Origin: Bosea vestrisii
GTDB lineage: Bacteria > Pseudomonadota > Alphaproteobacteria > Rhizobiales > Beijerinckiaceae
Length of the DNA stretch: 64,000 bases
Direction of reading: 5' to 3'
NCBI RefSeq assembly: GCF_030144325.1
Contig: NZ_CP126307.1
Span: forward strand, 5,546,001-5,610,000
Under the pieces are notes generated by a model. That model was not told where the DNA came from, did no database searches, and saw nothing but the letters and a program-made list of their open reading frames with translations. A program made the position numbers and the translations under genes. Positions 1 to 8,365 of the stretch are shown piece by piece. The number at the start of each line of letters is the position of its first letter. Position 1 is the stretch's first letter.

Positions 1-43
1 GGCAAATCGCTGCAATAGCCGCACGGAACATAACTCAGCGGGG

Positions 44-1375
44 ATGGCGATGACGATGAAACTGGCGCGGCGTGGCTGGGTGCCGGCGGCGAGCGAGGAC
101 TATGTGCTCAGGATCGCCGGCGAGATCGCCGGCCAGGACCGCGCGGCGCGCGAGACCAGGCTTGCCGACCTCATCGCCGAGAACCGCACCATCCACGAGC
201 GCGACTGCGTCAACCTCAATCCGGCAACCAATGTGATGAACCCGCGGGCCGAGGCGGTGCTGGGGCAGGGGCTCGGTTCGCGGCCCTCGCTCGGTTATCC
301 CGGCGACAAATACGAGATGGGGCTGGAAGCGATCGAGCAGATCGAAGTGATGGCGGCCGAGCTCGCGGCGCAGGTCTTCGGCGCGTCCTATGCCGAGATC
401 CGCGTGCCCTCCGGCGCGATCGCCAATCTCTATGTCTTCATGGCGGCGGCGAAGCCCGGCGATACCGTGATCGCGCCGCCGCCCGCGATCGGTGGCCATG
501 TCACCCATCACGGCGCCGGCGCGGCCGGGCTTTATGGCCTCGTCAGCCATCCGGCCCCGGTCGATGCCGACGGCTACACGGTCGATGTTGCAAAGCTGCG
601 CGAGGATGCGCTGCGGCTGAGGCCAAAAGTGATCAGCATCGGCGGCAGCCTCAATTTGTTCCCGCATCCGATCCGCGAGATCCGCGCCATCGCCGACGAG
701 GTCGGCGCGATCGTGCTGTTCGACGCGGCCCATCTTTCCGGCATGATCGCTGGCCATGGCTGGCAGCAGCCGCTGGAGGCAGGTGCTCACGTCATGACGA
801 TGAGCACTTATAAGAGCCTGGGCGGGCCGCCCTCGGGACTGATCGTCAGCAATGACGCCGGGATCGCCGAGAAGCTCGACGCCATCGCCTATCCCGGCCT
901 CACCGCCAATTTCGACGCGGCGAAGTCGGCGGCGCTGGCGATCACCATGATGGACTGGCAGGAGTTCGGCCGTGACTACGCGGCGATGATGGCGGCGACG
1001 GCCAAGGCGCTGGCCGAGGCTCTCACGGAGCGGCAGGTCCCGGTCTTCGCCCGCGATCGCGGCATGACGACCTCGCACCAGTTCGCCATCGAGGCCGCTC
1101 CCTATGGCGGCGGGCAGGCGGCGGCGAAGCGGCTGCGCGCCGTCAACATATTGAGCTGCGGCATCGGCCTGCCGATCGCGGAGGTCCCCGGTGACGTCAA
1201 TGGACTAAGGCTCGGCACGCCCGAGATCGTCCGCTTCGGCATGAAGCCCGAGCACATGCCGGAGCTCGCCGGCTACATCGCCGACGGGCTTTCGGGCGCG
1301 CGTCCGGACGAGGCGATCGCCCGCGATGTCACCGCCTTCCGGCGGCGTTTCAGCAGGCTGCATTATGTGAGGTGA
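44..1375 (+). CDS. Serine hydroxymethyltransferase-like PLP-dependent enzyme
   Basis: A 443-residue fold-type I PLP enzyme related to serine hydroxymethyltransferase. The likely Schiff-base lysine is K257 in STYKSLGG, and the segment LGYPGDKYEMGLE (about residues 85-97) corresponds to the YPG block of SHMTs. It departs from housekeeping GlyA at the lysine loop, where TTTHKTLRGPRGG would be expected, so it is probably a paralogue acting on a serine, methylserine or threonine-like amino acid rather than the main one-carbon enzyme. In-frame ATG codons lie at 44, 50 and 56; the purine-rich AGCGGGG just upstream fits the first. The substrate cannot be named from sequence. The gene upstream lies outside the window. 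Confidence 0.8.
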   Translation: MAMTMKLARRGWVPAASEDYVLRIAGEIAGQDRAARETRLADLIAENRTIHERDCVNLNPATNVMNPRAEAVLGQGLGSRPSLGYPGDKYEMGLEAIEQIEVMAAELAAQVFGASYAEIRVPSGAIANLYVFMAAAKPGDTVIAPPPAIGGHVTHHGAGAAGLYGLVSHPAPVDADGYTVDVAKLREDALRLRPKVISIGGSLNLFPHPIREIRAIADEVGAIVLFDAAHLSGMIAGHGWQQPLEAGAHVMTMSTYKSLGGPPSGLIVSNDAGIAEKLDAIAYPGLTANFDAAKSAALAITMMDWQEFGRDYAAMMAATAKALAEALTERQVPVFARDRGMTTSHQFAIEAAPYGGGQAAAKRLRAVNILSCGIGLPIAEVPGDVNGLRLGTPEIVRFGMKPEHMPELAGYIADGLSGARPDEAIARDVTAFRRRFSRLHYVR

Positions 1376-1385
1376 GGCCACCTCA

Positions 1386-1493
1386 CGTCATTCTCGGGCG
1401 GAGCGGAGCGCAGACCCGAGAATCTCGCGACGAGAAGGCGCCATCAGGGCCTCCTCCGGCAAGAGATGCTCGGGTCAAGCCCGAGCATGACGC
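1386..1493. repeat. Dispersed palindromic repeat, family B (copy 1)
   Basis: About 105 bp beginning CGTCATTCTCGGG and ending GGGTCAAGCCCGAGCATGACG. The end contains a hairpin (GCTCGGG / CCCGAGC) and the front a second one (CTCGGG / CCCGAG). The same layout recurs at 11808-11902 and, reversed, at 22041-22147. It lies between two convergent genes. Confidence 0.75.
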
Positions 1494-1496
1494 CCT

Positions 1497-2873
1497 TTAG
1501 TCGTCATAACGCTCCAGCATCTCCGTCTGCAGCGCCTCTTCGCTGATGACATGCGCTGCGCCGAGCCAGGCCGACTCGATCTCGCCCGCTGCATTGCGGA
1601 CGAGGCGGGCCGGCTCGCCGGGGCTGGCAAAACCCGAAGCTTTGACGATGCGGCCGCGATCCTCGGCGTCGGGCACGATCTCGCCGGCATCCAGGAATGG
1701 GTTGAACAGCGCCGGATTGGCCATCAGCACCTTGCCGTCGACCGGAACGAGGTCGCCGGCGCCCCAGACCGTCCAGAGCCGCTTGCGCCAGCGCTCGGTC
1801 GCGGGCGTCGGCGCGCCGTGCTCGGCGAAGCTCCTGAAGATCTGGATCACCCCGTCGAGCCAGGGATGAGCGAGGCCGTCGATGGCGTTGGTCAGGACCG
1901 AGACGGTGAGACCCTGCTCGGGAACGGTGGCGGTGCGGGTGATGAAGCCCTGGAACCCGCCGGAATGGCCGACCCAGTCCCAGCCATCGCCGCCGCCCGA
2001 GATGGTGCCGAGCCCATAATGGCGGCCGAGGCTGCTCTCGGCGTCGGGCCAGAGCCGGCGCGTCATCTCGCGACGGCTGAGGGCTGAGAGGACGCTGGCT
2101 TCAGCCTTCGGCGAGAGCTGGGCGATGTAGCGGGCGATATCGCCCGCGGTCGCGACGAAGCCGGCGGCCGAGGTCATGGCGTTGCCGGGATTGTCGGCCG
2201 GAATCACCAAGCGCCGGCCGAGCGGCAGCTTGCCGCTATGACCCTTCGCCATCGGTCCGGACCAGAGCGTGATGTCGGGCCTGGTCTCCTTCAGCCCGGC
2301 CGGCGCGACGATCTCGCGGGCGATCCAGTCGGCGTAAGGCTCTCCCGTCACCGCTTCGATCACGAGGCCGAGCAAGGCGAAGCCGTGATTGGAGTATTTG
2401 AAGCGCTGCGAGGCCGGGAAGACTGGGGCCCTGGCGAGGTCGGCGAGCAGCTCATCCTTGCGCAGATAGGGCTTGCGATCGAAGAACTGGCCGCAGTCGA
2501 CGCCATCGCGGGTCAGGCCGGCGCTGTTGGAGAGAAGCTGGGTCAGCGTTACCGCCGCGACCTCGGGGTGCAGGCCCTCGACATAGGCGCCGGCCTTGTC
2601 GTCGAGCCGCAGGCGCCCGGTTTCGGCGAGGCGAAGGATGCCGGCTGAGGTAAAGCTCTTCGAATGCGAGGCGATGCGGAAGCCGTGGCGCGGCGTCAGC
2701 GCTTCGCCGGTCGCCAGATCGGCGCTGCCGAAGGCGGCCTCGAGCACGATCTTATCGCCATCGGCGATCGCGACCGCGCAGCCGGGCTGGTCATGGAAAC
2801 GGCGCTGGAATTCGAGCCAGCTTGCGACATAGTCGAGCGCGGCGGGCAGCCAGGGCTTCATCGGGGAATCCAT
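1497..2873 (-). CDS. Beta-lactamase-family (class C / PBP-like) serine hydrolase
   Basis: A 458-residue serine hydrolase of the beta-lactamase/DD-peptidase fold. All three active-site motifs are visible: SxxK as S69-H-S-K72, YxN as Y160-S-N162, and the KTG-equivalent HSGG at 303-306. This is the pattern of the class C-like esterase/peptidase family rather than a dedicated beta-lactamase. No signal peptide is evident at the N-terminus, so a cytoplasmic esterase or peptidase is possible. The C-terminal 100 residues form an extra domain after the catalytic core. It is convergent with the SHMT-like gene, with a palindromic repeat between them. Its substrate is unknown. Confidence 0.85.
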   Translation of the reverse strand: MDSPMKPWLPAALDYVASWLEFQRRFHDQPGCAVAIADGDKIVLEAAFGSADLATGEALTPRHGFRIASHSKSFTSAGILRLAETGRLRLDDKAGAYVEGLHPEVAAVTLTQLLSNSAGLTRDGVDCGQFFDRKPYLRKDELLADLARAPVFPASQRFKYSNHGFALLGLVIEAVTGEPYADWIAREIVAPAGLKETRPDITLWSGPMAKGHSGKLPLGRRLVIPADNPGNAMTSAAGFVATAGDIARYIAQLSPKAEASVLSALSRREMTRRLWPDAESSLGRHYGLGTISGGGDGWDWVGHSGGFQGFITRTATVPEQGLTVSVLTNAIDGLAHPWLDGVIQIFRSFAEHGAPTPATERWRKRLWTVWGAGDLVPVDGKVLMANPALFNPFLDAGEIVPDAEDRGRIVKASGFASPGEPARLVRNAAGEIESAWLGAAHVISEEALQTEMLERYDD

Positions 2874-3029
2874 CGTCGAGCGGGTCGGGAAACGCAGCTT
2901 GGCACGGGTGATAGCGCTGCGTCAGCGCCGCAAAGCGCGGGAGCCATGCGTTGTGGCCGGATCGCCTTCGTCCTTGCCCTTAGCGCCGACGCGTGGCATC
3001 CGTCCGGGCAACACATAAGGATCGTTACC

Positions 3030-3242
3030 GTGGACAAGACCGAACTCGCCAAGCTCGAAGCGTATCTGCGCCGCACCTTCGCCAACCACAACATCAGCGT
3101 GCGTGCGCGGCTGAAGAAGACTGACTCGGCTGAGGTCTATCTCGCCGACGAGTTCATCGGCATCATCCATGTCGACGACGAGGACGGCGACCGCTCGTTC
3201 AACTTCACCATGGCGATCCTCGACGTCGATCTCGAAGACTGA
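3030..3242 (+). CDS. DUF3126 family protein
   Basis: A small acidic 70-residue protein matching the DUF3126 family, which is conserved in Hyphomicrobiales and has no assigned function. The start is a GTG at 3030 preceded by AAGGA at 3017-3021 with 8-nt spacing; the reading frame is open further upstream but has no comparable ribosome-binding site. The protein reads VDKTELAKLEAYLRR at its N-terminus and ends with an acidic tail (DVDLED). It is divergent from the serine hydrolase, with about 155 bp between the two starts. Confidence 0.85.
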   Translation: MDKTELAKLEAYLRRTFANHNISVRARLKKTDSAEVYLADEFIGIIHVDDEDGDRSFNFTMAILDVDLED

Positions 3243-3263
3243 GGCTAGGCTTGGGGCATTCTC

Positions 3264-3379
3264 AGCCCTCATCCTGAGGAGGCCGCAAGGCCGTCTCGAA
3301 GGGTGGTCCAGATGTCTCCTGAGCTTCCTGAAACGTCCTTCGAGACGCGGACTGTCGTCCGCTCCTCAGGATGAGGGCT
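3264..3379. repeat. Dispersed palindromic repeat, family A (copy 1)
   Basis: About 115 bp whose ends are inverted copies of AGCCCTCATCCTGAGGAG, with a central block containing GTCTCGAAGG and CCTTCGAGAC. Similar copies are at 21235-21340, 43156-43270 and 44303-44416. All sit in short intergenic gaps, which is typical of rhizobial intergenic palindromes. The centre varies more than the ends. Confidence 0.85.
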
Positions 3380-3389
3380 CAGGGTTCGC

Positions 3390-4115
3390 TCAGCGCATCA
3401 GCCCGTCGATGGTGCGGCGGACGCCGCCGATCATCACCTGCCAGTCGGCGACGATGGCGCGCGGAAAGCGGATGTTCACATCGACGCCACGATGGCGGAA
3501 GGTCACGCGGCAGGGCTCGTCGAGGCCGGTCTGTGCGGTCTCGACCGGGCAGCGTGCCGCAAAGCCGCGCCCATCCGGCACCGAGACATAGAGCTCGTCG
3601 CCCTCATAGGGCGAGCCCTTGCGGAAGCCGCGCACGACCAGCCCGCCCGGATTCGACCAGACCGTCGGCGTCAGGAAGCGGGCATAGACCGAGAGCTGCG
3701 TCGCCGGCTCGTTGACCTTGTCCGGCGGGCTCAATGTCACCAGCAGGCGCTGCCGGTTCTCCGGCGTAACCGGGCCGAGGCTCGGCCAGTCGAGGCGCAG
3801 GCGCGCCATCCCGACGAGGCGCCCTTCGTCGCTGTCGGCGCCGGTCAGGTTGGCAGGAATCGCCAGCACGACATCGCCGACCCTCGTCGGGTGCAGCTCG
3901 GTCCCGGCATCGGGGTTGGGGCGGGTGGCGAACAGGGCAAGGCCGGTGCCTGCCAATCCGAGGAGGACGATGGCGGCCGCAAGTCGCAGCAACGCCCGGT
4001 CGCCGCGCGGCAGGACCGGCGCTGGGCGACGCTTCAGATGATTGCGGATCAGCGTTGCGACATCGGTGGCGCTGCTGAGCGGTTGGCCCTGGTCGGGCCC
4101 GGCGTAGAGGCTCAT
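3390..4115 (-). CDS. Hypothetical single-pass membrane protein
   Basis: A 241-residue protein with a basic cytoplasmic N-terminus of about 40 residues, one hydrophobic segment at about 43-64 (LLRLAAAIVLLGLAGTGLAL) and a C-terminal domain of about 175 residues predicted to be outside the cytoplasm. The two cysteines in the C-terminal part (in ARCPVE and EPCRVTF) could form a disulfide. I do not recognise the family. The start codon is an ATG at 4115. Its upstream region contains two CtrA-like sites shared with the divergent gene at 4290. Confidence 0.7.
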   Translation of the reverse strand: MSLYAGPDQGQPLSSATDVATLIRNHLKRRPAPVLPRGDRALLRLAAAIVLLGLAGTGLALFATRPNPDAGTELHPTRVGDVVLAIPANLTGADSDEGRLVGMARLRLDWPSLGPVTPENRQRLLVTLSPPDKVNEPATQLSVYARFLTPTVWSNPGGLVVRGFRKGSPYEGDELYVSVPDGRGFAARCPVETAQTGLDEPCRVTFRHRGVDVNIRFPRAIVADWQVMIGGVRRTIDGLMR

Positions 4116-4173
4116 CGGATTCGTCCCTGGGGGTCGGCGCGCCGCCCTGTCAGGGAACTCAACCAGAGCCGTC

Positions 4174-4188
4174 TTAACGTCCCGTAAA
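4174..4188. promoter_or_regulatory. Weak CtrA-like site
   Basis: TTAA at 4174-4177, seven bases, then TAAA at 4185-4188: one mismatch from the CtrA pattern TTAA-N7-TTAA. It lies between divergent genes, 35 bp from a perfect match. The call is by pattern only. Confidence 0.35.
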
Positions 4189-4208
4189 CCATGTCCGCGC
4201 CGGCGTGG

Positions 4209-4223
4209 TTAACCATCGGTTAA
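4209..4223. promoter_or_regulatory. CtrA-type binding site (TTAA-N7-TTAA)
   Basis: The sequence TTAACCATCGGTTAA is a perfect TTAA-N7-TTAA match, the known binding pattern of the alphaproteobacterial cell-cycle regulator CtrA. It is centred between divergent membrane-protein genes starting at 4115 and 4290, so it could regulate either. Confidence 0.5.
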
Positions 4224-4289
4224 AGCTTTGCTTCCCCGTCGAGCGACCTTGCGCCATGGTTTGCTAGCAGCCGCTGGAAGCCGTGCCCC

Positions 4290-4619
4290 GTGACGCTCGA
4301 ACCATCCGCCATCGAGGCCCTGAAATCGCTAGTCCTCGGCTTCGCCTTCGCCGGGCTGCTGGCGAGCGCCTTCGAACTGTTCACGCAAAAGCGCGTCGGC
4401 TTCGAGTTGCTGCAGGGCGGCGGTGTCGGAGCGGTGGCGAGCGTGCCGGTGGTGGTGTTCAGCGCGCCCTTCCTGATCCTGCGCAACACCGTGCGCGGCC
4501 GGCGGATCGAAGGGCGACCCTTCTTCTTCGTCATGGCCGCGAGCATGATCGCCTCGCTCTGGAGCCTGATCAGCGGCCGGGTCGTACTCGATCTCCTGAT
4601 GATGTTCGGCGCGGCTTGA
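4290..4619 (+). CDS. Small membrane protein (possibly DUF6949 family)
   Basis: A 109-residue hydrophobic protein with three likely transmembrane segments: about 11-31 (LVLGFAFAGLLASAFEL), 44-64 (VGAVASVPVVVFSAPFLIL) and 80-106. A conserved-looking basic loop NTVRGRRIEGRPFFF sits between the second and third. It starts at GTG 4290. It resembles small inner-membrane proteins of Hyphomicrobiales that I associate with DUF6949, a recollection rather than a verified match. It is followed 55 bp later by the gamma-carbonic anhydrase gene on the same strand. Function unknown. Confidence 0.65.
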   Translation: MTLEPSAIEALKSLVLGFAFAGLLASAFELFTQKRVGFELLQGGGVGAVASVPVVVFSAPFLILRNTVRGRRIEGRPFFFVMAASMIASLWSLISGRVVLDLLMMFGAA

Positions 4620-4674
4620 CGACAGGGCCGGCCGCCCTGCAATCCTCGGGCTGAAAAGCTCCGGAGGATAGACC

Positions 4675-5205
4675 ATGCCACTTTATTCGCTCGACGGGAC
4701 CGCGCCGGAGACGCCGCCGGAAGGGCAATGGTGGCTCGCGCCCGACGCCCATGTGATCGGCCGCGTCAGGCTGGCGAAGGATGTCGGGATCTGGTTCGGC
4801 GCGGTGCTGCGCGGCGACAATGAGTGGATCGAGATCGGCGAGGCCACCAACATCCAGGAAGGCTGCGTGTTCCACACCGATCCCGGCGCGCCGCTCAGGG
4901 TCGGCGCCGGCTGCACCATCGGCCACCGCGCTATCCTGCATGGCTGCATCATCGGCGATAATAGCCTGATAGGCATGGGCGCGACCGTGCTCAACCATGT
5001 GAAGATCGGCCGCAACTGCCTGGTCGGCGCCAATGCGCTGGTGACCGAGGGCAAGGAATTCCCCGACAATTCGCTGATCGTCGGATCGCCGGCGCGCGCG
5101 ATCCGCACGCTGGACGAGGCGGCTGCCGCCGGCATTGCCCGCACGGCCGCCGGCTATTCCGAGCGCTGGAAGCTGTTCGCCAAGGGCATGAAGCGGATCG
5201 ACTGA
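4675..5205 (+). CDS. Gamma-carbonic anhydrase family protein
   Basis: A 176-residue left-handed beta-helix (hexapeptide repeat) protein of the gamma-carbonic anhydrase family, like YrdA, PaaY and CaiE. The three zinc-ligand histidines are present at H67 (VFHTD), H84 (IGHRA) and H89 (LHGC). The hexapeptide ladder runs over about residues 25-135, followed by a C-terminal alpha-helix. It would form a trimer with the metal at subunit interfaces. Bacterial members vary in actual carbonic anhydrase activity, so function beyond metal binding is inferred. The AGGA in CGGAGGATAGACC just upstream is the likely ribosome-binding site. Confidence 0.92.
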   Translation: MPLYSLDGTAPETPPEGQWWLAPDAHVIGRVRLAKDVGIWFGAVLRGDNEWIEIGEATNIQEGCVFHTDPGAPLRVGAGCTIGHRAILHGCIIGDNSLIGMGATVLNHVKIGRNCLVGANALVTEGKEFPDNSLIVGSPARAIRTLDEAAAAGIARTAAGYSERWKLFAKGMKRID

Positions 5206-5243
5206 TCGCTCCGCACCGTTCCATCCCTTCCTGAAAAAGAAGC

Positions 5244-5272
5244 GGGCCGGCTCCCGGGGAAGGAGCCGGCCC
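5244..5272 (-). terminator. Rho-independent terminator for the cysteine peptidase gene
   Basis: A perfect 11-bp stem (GGGCCGGCTCC / GGAGCCGGCCC) with a 7-nt loop. On the minus strand it is followed by GCTTCTTTTTC, a T-rich tail, so it ends transcription of the minus-strand gene at 5402-6034. It may also slow plus-strand readthrough from the carbonic anhydrase gene. Confidence 0.8.
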
Positions 5273-5401
5273 TGGACGATGCCCGGTCGGGGACGGGTGG
5301 GTGGGGACGTGACCGGACTCGTCGTCTGGTAGCGAAGCCTTCGAGACTTCGCCGATGTCGTGTCGCGCCGGGTTTCGTCCCCGCCCGGCGCGCCTTGTCG
5401 T

Positions 5402-6034
5402 TCAGCGTAGCGAAGCCACCGTCGCGGTCGAGAGGCCGCCGAGCGAGGCCCATCCGGTCCGGGCCTGGGATTCACGCTTCACATAAGTGTAGCCGGTCTG
5501 GCTCCATGGCAGGATCGCGTTGCGCTTGTTGTCGAGGATGAAGTCGCCGCGGTCGGTACGGATCATCAGCACGGCGTGACCGGCATTCTCCTCGTCGATC
5601 ACGACGGTGACGCGCATGGCCCGGCGCGACACGCCGGCCTCGGCCAGGCGCTGGCGCTTCAGAAGGACATAATCCTCGCAGTCGCCCTTGCCGTCGGTCG
5701 GGATGTCCCAGCGGTCGACCACGCCCCAATGGTCCTGATCGGTGATCGCCTCGATCTCACGATTGGCCTTGACGTTGTTTGCGACGATCAGCTTCCACAG
5801 CTTCGGCGTGAGCTCGGCCGACTCGGCTTCGCGGGTGTCGACGGCGCATTCGCTCGGCATGCGCTTGCAGAAATCCGTCCAGGCGTAGGGCGCGCGGGCC
5901 TCGCCGCCGGCGACGATGGGTGCGCTGGCGACCGGCAGGCCGGCGCTCTGCTGAGCCTCGGCGCCGGTCACGCCGGCAAGAGTGATGACGGTAGCGGCGG
6001 CAAGGCCGCGAAATCCCCGGAAGCTCGAAAACAT
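5402..6034 (-). CDS. Periplasmic transglutaminase-like cysteine peptidase (BTLCP family)
   Basis: A 210-residue exported protein of the bacterial transglutaminase-like cysteine proteinase family. A signal peptide spans residues 1-27, with probable cleavage after AEA. The catalytic triad is visible as C119 (GKGDCEDYV), H153 (AGHAVLM) and D168 (ILDNK). In other proteobacteria relatives such as LapG cleave surface adhesins under c-di-GMP control; no LapD partner is visible here, so the target is unknown. The minus-strand terminator at 5244-5272 follows it. The upstream AT-richer region (about 6040-6240) probably holds its promoter. Confidence 0.88.
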   Translation of the reverse strand: MFSSFRGFRGLAAATVITLAGVTGAEAQQSAGLPVASAPIVAGGEARAPYAWTDFCKRMPSECAVDTREAESAELTPKLWKLIVANNVKANREIEAITDQDHWGVVDRWDIPTDGKGDCEDYVLLKRQRLAEAGVSRRAMRVTVVIDEENAGHAVLMIRTDRGDFILDNKRNAILPWSQTGYTYVKRESQARTGWASLGGLSTATVASLR

Positions 6035-6295
6035 GACGTCCCCTTTCCTGTCCCGGGAACGACCATGCTTGTGCGCTGTAGAGATCGCTTGAAATGAAAG
6101 CGAACAATTTTACTGAAATCGAGCCTATAGAACGCAAAAGTACTTAGAGAAAATCGTGTACAAAATCGAGAGTAAGAATTTTCAGCGCTCGCGTCAGAGA
6201 GTGTTAACTATAGGTTTGCTTAACCATCCAGTCTCTTAACCATGGCGGGGCCGGGGCAGTCGGGCTGTATCGCCGAACTGCTGCAGAACTAATAA
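6035..6295. other. Upstream region of the cysteine peptidase gene
   Basis: An AT-richer noncoding stretch. It contains CTTAACCATCCAGTCTCTTAACCATGG at about 6219-6245, a direct repeat of CTTAACCAT whose TTAA cores are 12 nt apart and therefore not a standard CtrA site (7 nt). No open reading frame with a plausible start is seen. Confidence 0.4.
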
Positions 6296-6665
6296 AGGGC
6301 GCGGGAACCCTTCTCCCGTGTGGGAGAAGGGCAGGGATGAGGGCCCTGTCCATCCGCAGAAGGCGCAACGGCGCCGTTGCGTTCGGATAATCGGCGGCGG
6401 TCCCTCACCCCTACCTCTCTCCCACCCGGATTCCTCTGCGAAACCGGATTGGGCGCGGAGAACCCCTCCCCCTTGTGGGGAGGGGCAGGGGTGGGGGGCG
6501 AAAAGTCGAAGCGAATTCGCCGGAAATCGAGCCGATCCGCCTCTACGGACCCCCGATCACCCAGTCGTTCGCCCCCCATCCCAAACCCTTCCCCACGAGG
6601 GGGAAGGGAGGAGACCAGCGATCAGCCTTTCGCAGAGGAATCCACCCGGGAGAAGGACCCCGCAC
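6296..6665. repeat. Composite palindromic repeats, family D
   Basis: Two or more nested inverted repeats. One is bounded by CCCTTCTCCCGTGTGGGAGAAGGG and CCTCACCCCTACCTCTCTCCC. A second carries CCCCTCCCCCTTGTGGGGAGGGGC and ends CCCTTCCCCACGAGGGGGAAGGG. The outer blocks GGATTCCTCTGCGAAA and TTTCGCAGAGGAATCC are exact inverted copies. The architecture matches repeats at 29369-29522, 34653-34806 and 42247-42411. No gene is supported here; 6666-6814 is featureless. Confidence 0.65.
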
Positions 6666-6814
6666 ATGTTCCTTGTGCGGCGCTGAAATCAGGCGGGCGA
6701 CTGTGCCACGAAGGTGTGCATCGCCAAATGAGGCGGGTCCGCTGGCTATGCGAACAAGCCCTACCAGCGGTGACGATGCGCTTCAGGTCGGGTGGATGGC
6801 GCCCGAGCCTATGC

Positions 6815-7429
6815 TCAGAGCTCCAGATTCTCGTCGAGCAGGTCGGCGGAGAGCGGCATGCGGAACTGGGCCGCGTAGCCTCCGTCGAAGCGGCGCACGA
6901 TCATCGCCGCGGTGCTGCCGAGCCGGACCGCCGTGCCCATCTCGAACTGGTGATCGCTGGCGAAGGCTACCCCCGACAGCGAGAAGTCGATCAGCCGCAC
7001 GGAATGCTCCGTTCCGTCGTCCAGGATCAGGACGCAGCGCGGATTGCGCGGCACGATCCGCTCATGGCGACGGTCCTCGGGCAGGCCGAGCTCCTCGCGA
7101 TTGGCGAGCCAGGTCAGCTGTGCCGTGAACTTTTCGCGCTTGCGGCTCGTTGCGGTGATCGTCATCGCAAAGCCGGCGGGGGTGGTCCGCACGGCCGTGC
7201 CCTCGATACGTCCCAGATGTTCGAGATAGACGATGACGCGGTCGCCGATCGCGGCCTTCGCCGGGGCGACCATGTGCAGGCCGCCCGGCGAGATGTCGGT
7301 CGTCTGGCATGGATACTCCATGCGATTGGGCAGCATGTAGCGCCCAAGCAGGACGACTTTCATGCGTTGATGCCGCCGGCGCTCGACCGGGACCGAGCCC
7401 GTTTTCGGATTTTGGGGCGCCGTCAGCAT
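6815..7429 (-). CDS. Tandem PilZ-domain protein (c-di-GMP receptor)
   Basis: A 204-residue protein with two PilZ domains, each with a complete c-di-GMP motif pair. The first has R18-x3-R22 in the run ERRRHQRMK and D45-I-S47-P-G-G50. The second has R120-x3-R124 in DRRHERIVPR and D148-F-S150-L-S-G153. PilZ proteins usually relay c-di-GMP to motility, polysaccharide or cell-cycle outputs; the target here is unknown. I prefer the ATG at 7429 because AGGAACAAGG lies just upstream, although the frame extends to an ATG at 7456. A near-CtrA site lies at 7473-7487. Confidence 0.88.
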   Translation of the reverse strand: MLTAPQNPKTGSVPVERRRHQRMKVVLLGRYMLPNRMEYPCQTTDISPGGLHMVAPAKAAIGDRVIVYLEHLGRIEGTAVRTTPAGFAMTITATSRKREKFTAQLTWLANREELGLPEDRRHERIVPRNPRCVLILDDGTEHSVRLIDFSLSGVAFASDHQFEMGTAVRLGSTAAMIVRRFDGGYAAQFRMPLSADLLDENLEL

Positions 7430-7472
7430 TGCAAACCTTGTTCCTAACAGGGTCATGCTAGCGGTCCGCCGG

Positions 7473-7487
7473 TTAAGAGGCGGTTAG
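7473..7487 (-). promoter_or_regulatory. CtrA-like site upstream of the PilZ gene
   Basis: On the minus strand the sequence reads CTAA-N7-TTAACC, one mismatch from the CtrA consensus, 45 bp upstream of the preferred PilZ start. The location suits promoter control. Confidence 0.4.
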
Positions 7488-7492
7488 TAGTG

Positions 7493-8064
7493 TCAAACAC
7501 GCCCACCCGGCAGAAGCATCAGCTTCGGCCGCTTGTCCTGGCCCGAAGGCTCCGCCTGACGCAGCGCACGTGCATCCGGCCAGATCATCCGGAGCGAGAT
7601 CATCCGCATCGAATCGAGCGTGTCGAGGCCGAGCCATTCCGGCGACAGGGTCGGCGAGAGCGCGCCAAGGATGCGGGCATGGGTGCGCCCGCGATAGCGC
7701 AAGGGCAGCAGCAACAGCTCGAGGTGGACGGTGGCGCCGTTCTGCGTCTGCGCCGAGAGGCCGGCGACAGCGCCCGCGGTCTCGTCCATCACGGTCTGGA
7801 CGAGGCGGCGGATGTCGCCTTGCGCCTCGACATCCGGCCAGAGCGCGACGAGCGCGCGTCCACGCAATTCGCGTCCAAACAGGGCGCAGAGCCGCGTTCC
7901 GGCCAGGCGGAAGACTGGTCCGATCGGCTCGTTCTCGAGCACGAAGGTGTCGGCGAGCGCATGACGTAGCGCGCCCGGCTCGATTTCCCCCGTTCGGGCG
8001 CGCTCCGTTCGCCGCGCAATGTGTCCCAGTAGTCGAAAACCAGGCGGGTGCTCGGGTTTTTCAT
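7493..8064 (-). CDS. PAS_5-family PAS-domain protein, frameshifted as read
   Basis: The product resembles alphaproteobacterial PAS_5 proteins (single PAS domain, no output domain). The N-terminus MKNPSTRLVFDYWDTLRGE starts at ATG 8064 in one frame; the rest, from EIEPGALRHALADTFVL to the end, is in another. Adding one G to the five-G run at about 7987-7991 restores a continuous 190-residue protein. Either the gene has a one-base deletion or the assembly miscounts this homopolymer; similar problems in thrS and nadK favour the second. The intact protein would sense an unknown signal. A perfect CtrA-like site lies about 170 bp upstream. Confidence 0.75.
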
Positions 8065-8365
8065 ATCCTGTCCAGTCCGATCTGTGCTGTCCCCGGTCGT
8101 GCGAAGGCGTGCCAAATCGGAGCGCATTCGTTCGAGGCGGGGACGGTCGGGTCCTTGCGAATCGGCAGGACGCAGCACGCATGCCGTCTTGCCACGCGGC
8201 TCGGACAGGAGGAGGCGGCAGGGGTTGTTAAGGTTAAGCAAGGGTTAAGCTTGTGGAAGATCGGTAAAATGCCGGATAAATCGGGCGTCGAATTCGAGTC
8301 CGTCCGAAGCGTCGGACTTGACCGGAAAAGGCGGGGGCGCTGGGGCGTGACCGGCCGGGGAGGAG
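8065..8365. other. Intergenic region between divergent PAS_5 and rhomboid genes, candidate sRNA locus
   Basis: About 300 bp without a convincing gene. It holds a CtrA-type site (8234-8248) and ends in a plus-strand intrinsic terminator (8366-8392) that has no plus-strand protein gene before it. A short plus-strand transcript, for example a small RNA starting around 8250, would explain that terminator. No promoter could be fixed. Confidence 0.35.
8234..8248 (-). promoter_or_regulatory. CtrA-type binding site
   Basis: On the minus strand the sequence is TTAACCCTTGCTTAACC, a perfect TTAA-N7-TTAACC match to the CtrA consensus. It precedes the PAS_5 gene on the minus strand and the orphan terminator on the plus strand. 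Confidence 0.5.

Noticed and set aside
6219..6245. CtrA site upstream of the cysteine peptidase
   Set aside because: The TTAA cores are 12 nt apart instead of 7.
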